25,219 nt of DNA from CAZUSP01 sp964623505 (GTDB lineage: Bacteria > Patescibacteriota > Minisyncoccia > Minisyncoccales > UBA1441): positions 1-25,219 of the forward strand of contig CAZUSP010000005.1 in the NCBI GenBank assembly GCA_964623505.1, written 5' to 3'. Every line of letters begins with the position of its first letter. Positions within the stretch are counted from its first letter, which is position 1. Positions 23,382 to 25,219 of this stretch are shown piece by piece. The position numbers and the translations under genes were made by a program. A model generated the notes under the pieces. That model made no database searches, was not told the origin of the DNA, and saw nothing but the letters and a program-made list of their open reading frames with translations.

Positions 23382-24192
23382 ACCCTTGTAGTCCACGCTG
23401 TAAACGATGAACACTAGCTATCGGAAGTGTCGACCCTTTCGGTGGCGAAGCTAACGCGTTAAGTGTTCCGCCTGGGAAGTACGGTCGCAAGACTAAAACT
23501 CAAAGGAATAGACGGGAACCCACACAAGCGGTGGATCATGTGGCTTAATTCGACAACAAGCGACGAACCTTACCAGGGCTTGACATGCTATTGAAGCCCG
23601 ATGAAAGTCGGGTCTACCCGCAAGGGACAGTAGCACAGGTGCTGCATGGTTGTCGTCAGTTCGTGTTTTGAAATGTACCGTTAAGTCGGATAACGAACGC
23701 AACCCCTGTCCTATGTTTCACGTACCATAGGAGACTGCCTCGAACAACGAGGAGGAAGGCGGGGATGACGCCAAATCAGCATGGCCCTTTGATGCCCTGG
23801 GCTGCACACATGATACAATGGGATTGACAATGCGTTTTGCCACATCGCAAGATGGAGCTAATCGCCGAAACAATTCCTTAGTTCGGATTGGGGTCTGCAA
23901 CTCGACCCCATGAAGCCGGAATCGCTAGTAATCGCCGATCAGCTATGCGGCGATGAATACGTTCCTGGGTTTTGTACTCACTGCCCGTCAAGTCAGGAAA
24001 GTTGGTAATACTCGTAGTCTTTCCAATAGGAAGGCCGAAGGTAGGACCAATGATCAGGACTAAGTCGTAACAAGGTACGCGTAGGGGAATCTGCGCGTGG
24101 AACATATTATTTCTAAGTTTGTCGACTAAGATTGAGATCTTAAATTTGGATTTCAATCTTAAGGCTATGGCGGTTATCCTTTCTGACCCGCC

Positions 24193-24220
24193 CTTAAGGC
24201 GATTCTAAACAGTTAACTAT
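24193..24220 (+). other. 3' strand of the pre-16S processing stem
   Basis: Complementary to 21576-21603 over 28 nt. Between the 16S end and this strand (24113-24192) there is no gene, only a local hairpin formed by AAGATTGA and TCAATCTT around 24127-24160 and a GGCGG/CCGCC pair. Confidence 0.85.
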
Positions 24221-24227
24221 CGAAAAC

Positions 24228-24241
24228 CCCGCTCTTGCGGG
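24228..24241 (+). terminator. Weak hairpin after the 16S processing stem
   Basis: CCCGC-TCTT-GCGGG hairpin followed by ATGTTTTGGTTCT. The T-run is poor, so it may be an attenuator or a processing feature rather than a full terminator. Confidence 0.35.
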
Positions 24242-24262
24242 ATGTTTTGGTTCTGTTAAAAT
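24235..24262 (+). promoter_or_regulatory. Possible own promoter of tRNA-Ile
   Basis: TTGCGG (24235-24240), 16-nt spacer, TAAAAT (24257-24262) with an extended TGT. The -35 is poor and overlaps the preceding hairpin. If used, transcription starts about 4 nt before the tRNA. Confidence 0.4.
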
Positions 24263-24272
24263 AGATTTGTCG

Positions 24273-24346
24273 GGGCGTGTAGCTCAGCTGGTTAGAGCGC
24301 TAAACTGATAATTTAGAGGTCCGTGGTTCGAGTCCACGCACGCCCA
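24273..24346 (+). tRNA. tRNA-Ile (anticodon GAU)
   Basis: Acceptor GGGCGTG/CACGCCC, D-arm GCTC/GAGC, anticodon stem CTAAA/TTTAG with loop CTGATAA (anticodon GAT), T-arm CGTGG/CCACG with TTCGAGT, discriminator A. CCA is not encoded (the next bases are CTC), so a CCA-adding enzyme is needed. Its place after 16S is the usual rRNA-spacer position, but no tRNA-Ala or 23S follows. Confidence 0.96.
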
Positions 24347-24376
24347 CTCGTAGTTCCGGACACGAACTTTGATTCA

Positions 24377-25219
24377 TTAGAGAAAATTGAATTTTCTTTT
24401 ATCTCGGACAGAATTTCCGCCCCGCCCTTTAATAAAGAGCGGGGCGGGGCTTTTTCCTGCCGAAAAATTTTTAAAATTTTCCGAATAAAATAAGATAATT
24501 TTTATATTTTCTTTGGAATAAATAATTTCCTTGATAAATCTTTTCACAAAAAGATTTCTTTCTATTTCTTTCCGAATAGCGAGACCAAAAAGAAAAGATT
24601 GGAGAATAGAAATCATTGTTTCAACAAAAAATTTAGAGCATACTTCTGATGGTTCGGTTCCTTCTTCGATGGGCGTATTTGAACTATGATTTAGTTCGAA
24701 AACAAGATTTTCAATGTAGTTTTTATCTAAATAAATTCGCTCTAAATTTTCTAAAATATAGTTTTCTGTTCTTTGCGACTGAAACTTCCCTTATTGGGCA
24801 AGCTTGCCAGCCTTTTTTGTTGACGCAAGTACAACGATAGTAATAATATCTTTTGAGCTTTCCGTGTTTATGTTTACTGGCAAAATAGGCGCTCATTGTA
24901 TAGCCGCACTTTTTACAACGAATTAAACCTCCTAAAAGAAAGTATTTGTAAATTCTAAATTTTCTTATTCTCCTTTTGTGAGTTTTTTGAGTAAGTCCAA
25001 AAAGTTCTTCAGAAATAATTGGTTGGTGAATACTTTGATAAATCTGGCCAGCATATTTGATTTTTCCGGTATATGCGATGTTCCTTAAAATTAGAGCAAG
25101 ATGATTTTTAGAAAAGATTTTCCCCTCTAAACCAGTTCAAACTCTCTCCGTTATCTTACCAAATTTAATTCATAAATCAAAGAGGAAAAATCTCAAACGC
25201 TGAAATTCGGCGGGCGGGG
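24377..25219 (-). pseudogene. Large serine recombinase, decayed C-terminal part (cut by window edge)
   Basis: Conceptual minus-strand translation gives a recombinase-domain stretch (KIFSKNHLALILRNIAYTG, HQPIISEELFGLTQK) followed by the recombinase zinc-ribbon pattern (LLGGLIRCKKCGYTMSAYF, then RYYYYRCTC...WQACPI) and a coiled-coil-like C-terminal tail (ENYILENLERIYLDKNYIENL). The frame is broken: in-frame TGA codons at 25170-25172 and 25137-25139, and a one-base frameshift near the CCC run at 24788-24790, after which the other frame continues to 24377. The N-terminal catalytic domain lies beyond the window. Family assignment is by motif recognition. Large serine recombinases mobilise prophages and integrative elements, and the site directly behind a tRNA gene is suggestive. 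Confidence 0.72.
24419..24455 (+). terminator. Strong rho-independent terminator closing the 16S-tRNA-Ile unit
   Basis: GCCCCGCCC (24419-24427) pairs with GGGCGGGGC (24442-24450), 9 bp of pure G-C, with additional inner pairing around CTTTAATAAAG, followed by TTTTT. It ends transcription before any 23S gene. A minus-strand T-run is absent, so it acts on the plus strand only. Confidence 0.88.

Larger units (their letters stand above)
21611..24112 (+). rRNA. rrs: 16S ribosomal RNA, interrupted by a group I intron
   Basis: Recognised by AGAGTTTGATCCTAGCTCAG at 21618, CTCCTACGGGAGGCTGCAG, the 530 loop GTGCCAGCAGGCGCGGTAA, GGATTAGAT|ACCC at the intron junction, GTCCACGCTGTAAACGATG, and AAGTCGTAACAAGGTA near the 3' end. 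Ends are placed by homology with E. coli positions 1 and 1542. Exon 1 is 21611-22372 and exon 2 is 23382-24112; the spliced product is ~1,493 nt. Helix 45 is intact with a covarying stem (ACGCG/CGCGT) and the GGAA methylation loop, but the tail reads GGAACATATTATTT instead of GGATCACCTCCTTT, so anti-Shine-Dalgarno is missing. Further deviations: C506-G525 pair, A966/A967, U1396, U1400 and A1409-U1491. Confidence 0.97.

Noticed and set aside
21639..24156. Short ORFs inside the 16S exons
   Set aside because: They lie in conserved rRNA sequence; only the intron ORF 22587-23336 has protein motifs.
24412..25219. G/C-rich AATTTC-flanked runs near 24412 and at the window end as inverted repeats of a mobile element
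   Set aside because: The order of the AATTTC and G/C-rich blocks does not match in either orientation, so they are not a true repeat pair.
1..25219. CRISPR arrays, insertion sequences with terminal repeats, riboswitches
   Set aside because: No regularly spaced repeats, intact transposase or recognisable aptamer was seen.

Overview
The window looks like a chromosomal segment of a Candidate Phyla Radiation (Patescibacteria) bacterium. The reasons are a compact, tightly packed housekeeping gene set with many 1-4 nt overlaps, several shortened core proteins (release factor 1 without its N-terminal domain, threonyl-tRNA synthetase without TGS, short DnaE and EF-Ts), an archaeal/eukaryote-type prolyl-tRNA synthetase, and a 16S rRNA gene that is intron-bearing and divergent at sites used by universal primers. 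The genetic code is standard: about ten genes end in TGA. No rank below CPR can be assigned from sequence reading alone.

Layout. 1-6479 (+): 3' end of murA, then mreB, a DNA polymerase III delta' gene, frr, rseP, proS and a second mreB with its own extended -10 promoter. 6484-7445 (-): rpmE-prfA. 7498-9092 (+): rpsB-tsf and a small membrane protein, then tRNA-Thr(UGU) and gatB (9095-10649). 10646-11536 (-): miaA. 11530-12111 (+): a self-contained promoter/Shine-Dalgarno/membrane-protein/terminator cassette that looks foreign. 12003-18982 (-): an operon read as beta-solenoid protein, dnaE, thrS, miaB. 19031-21463 (+): rnhB, rpmF, nusB, rnc, rpsP. 21524-24455 (+): an rRNA unit with promoter, boxA, 28-bp processing stem, 16S gene split by a group I intron carrying a LAGLIDADG endonuclease, tRNA-Ile(GAU) and a strong terminator. 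24377-25219 (-): a decayed large serine recombinase. No 23S gene follows the tRNA inside the window.

Functional links. Most genes serve translation: RRF, RF1, S2, EF-Ts, L31, L32, S16, GatB, ProRS, ThrRS with a tRNA-Thr, and MiaA with MiaB, which make i6A and then ms2i6A on tRNA. NusB (boxA antitermination) and RNase III (pre-rRNA cleavage) are encoded directly upstream of an rRNA unit that visibly contains a boxA-like site and a long processing stem. Cell-shape and envelope genes (murA, two mreB, rseP) cluster at the left end.

The most striking observation is that the 16S 3' tail aligns cleanly with the bacterial consensus, but the anti-Shine-Dalgarno CCTCC is replaced by TATTA. This fits the near-absence of Shine-Dalgarno sequences in the window and the -10 boxes lying 5-11 nt upstream of several start codons, which predict leaderless or almost leaderless mRNAs. 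The one gene with a canonical AGGAGG site is the apparently foreign membrane-protein cassette.
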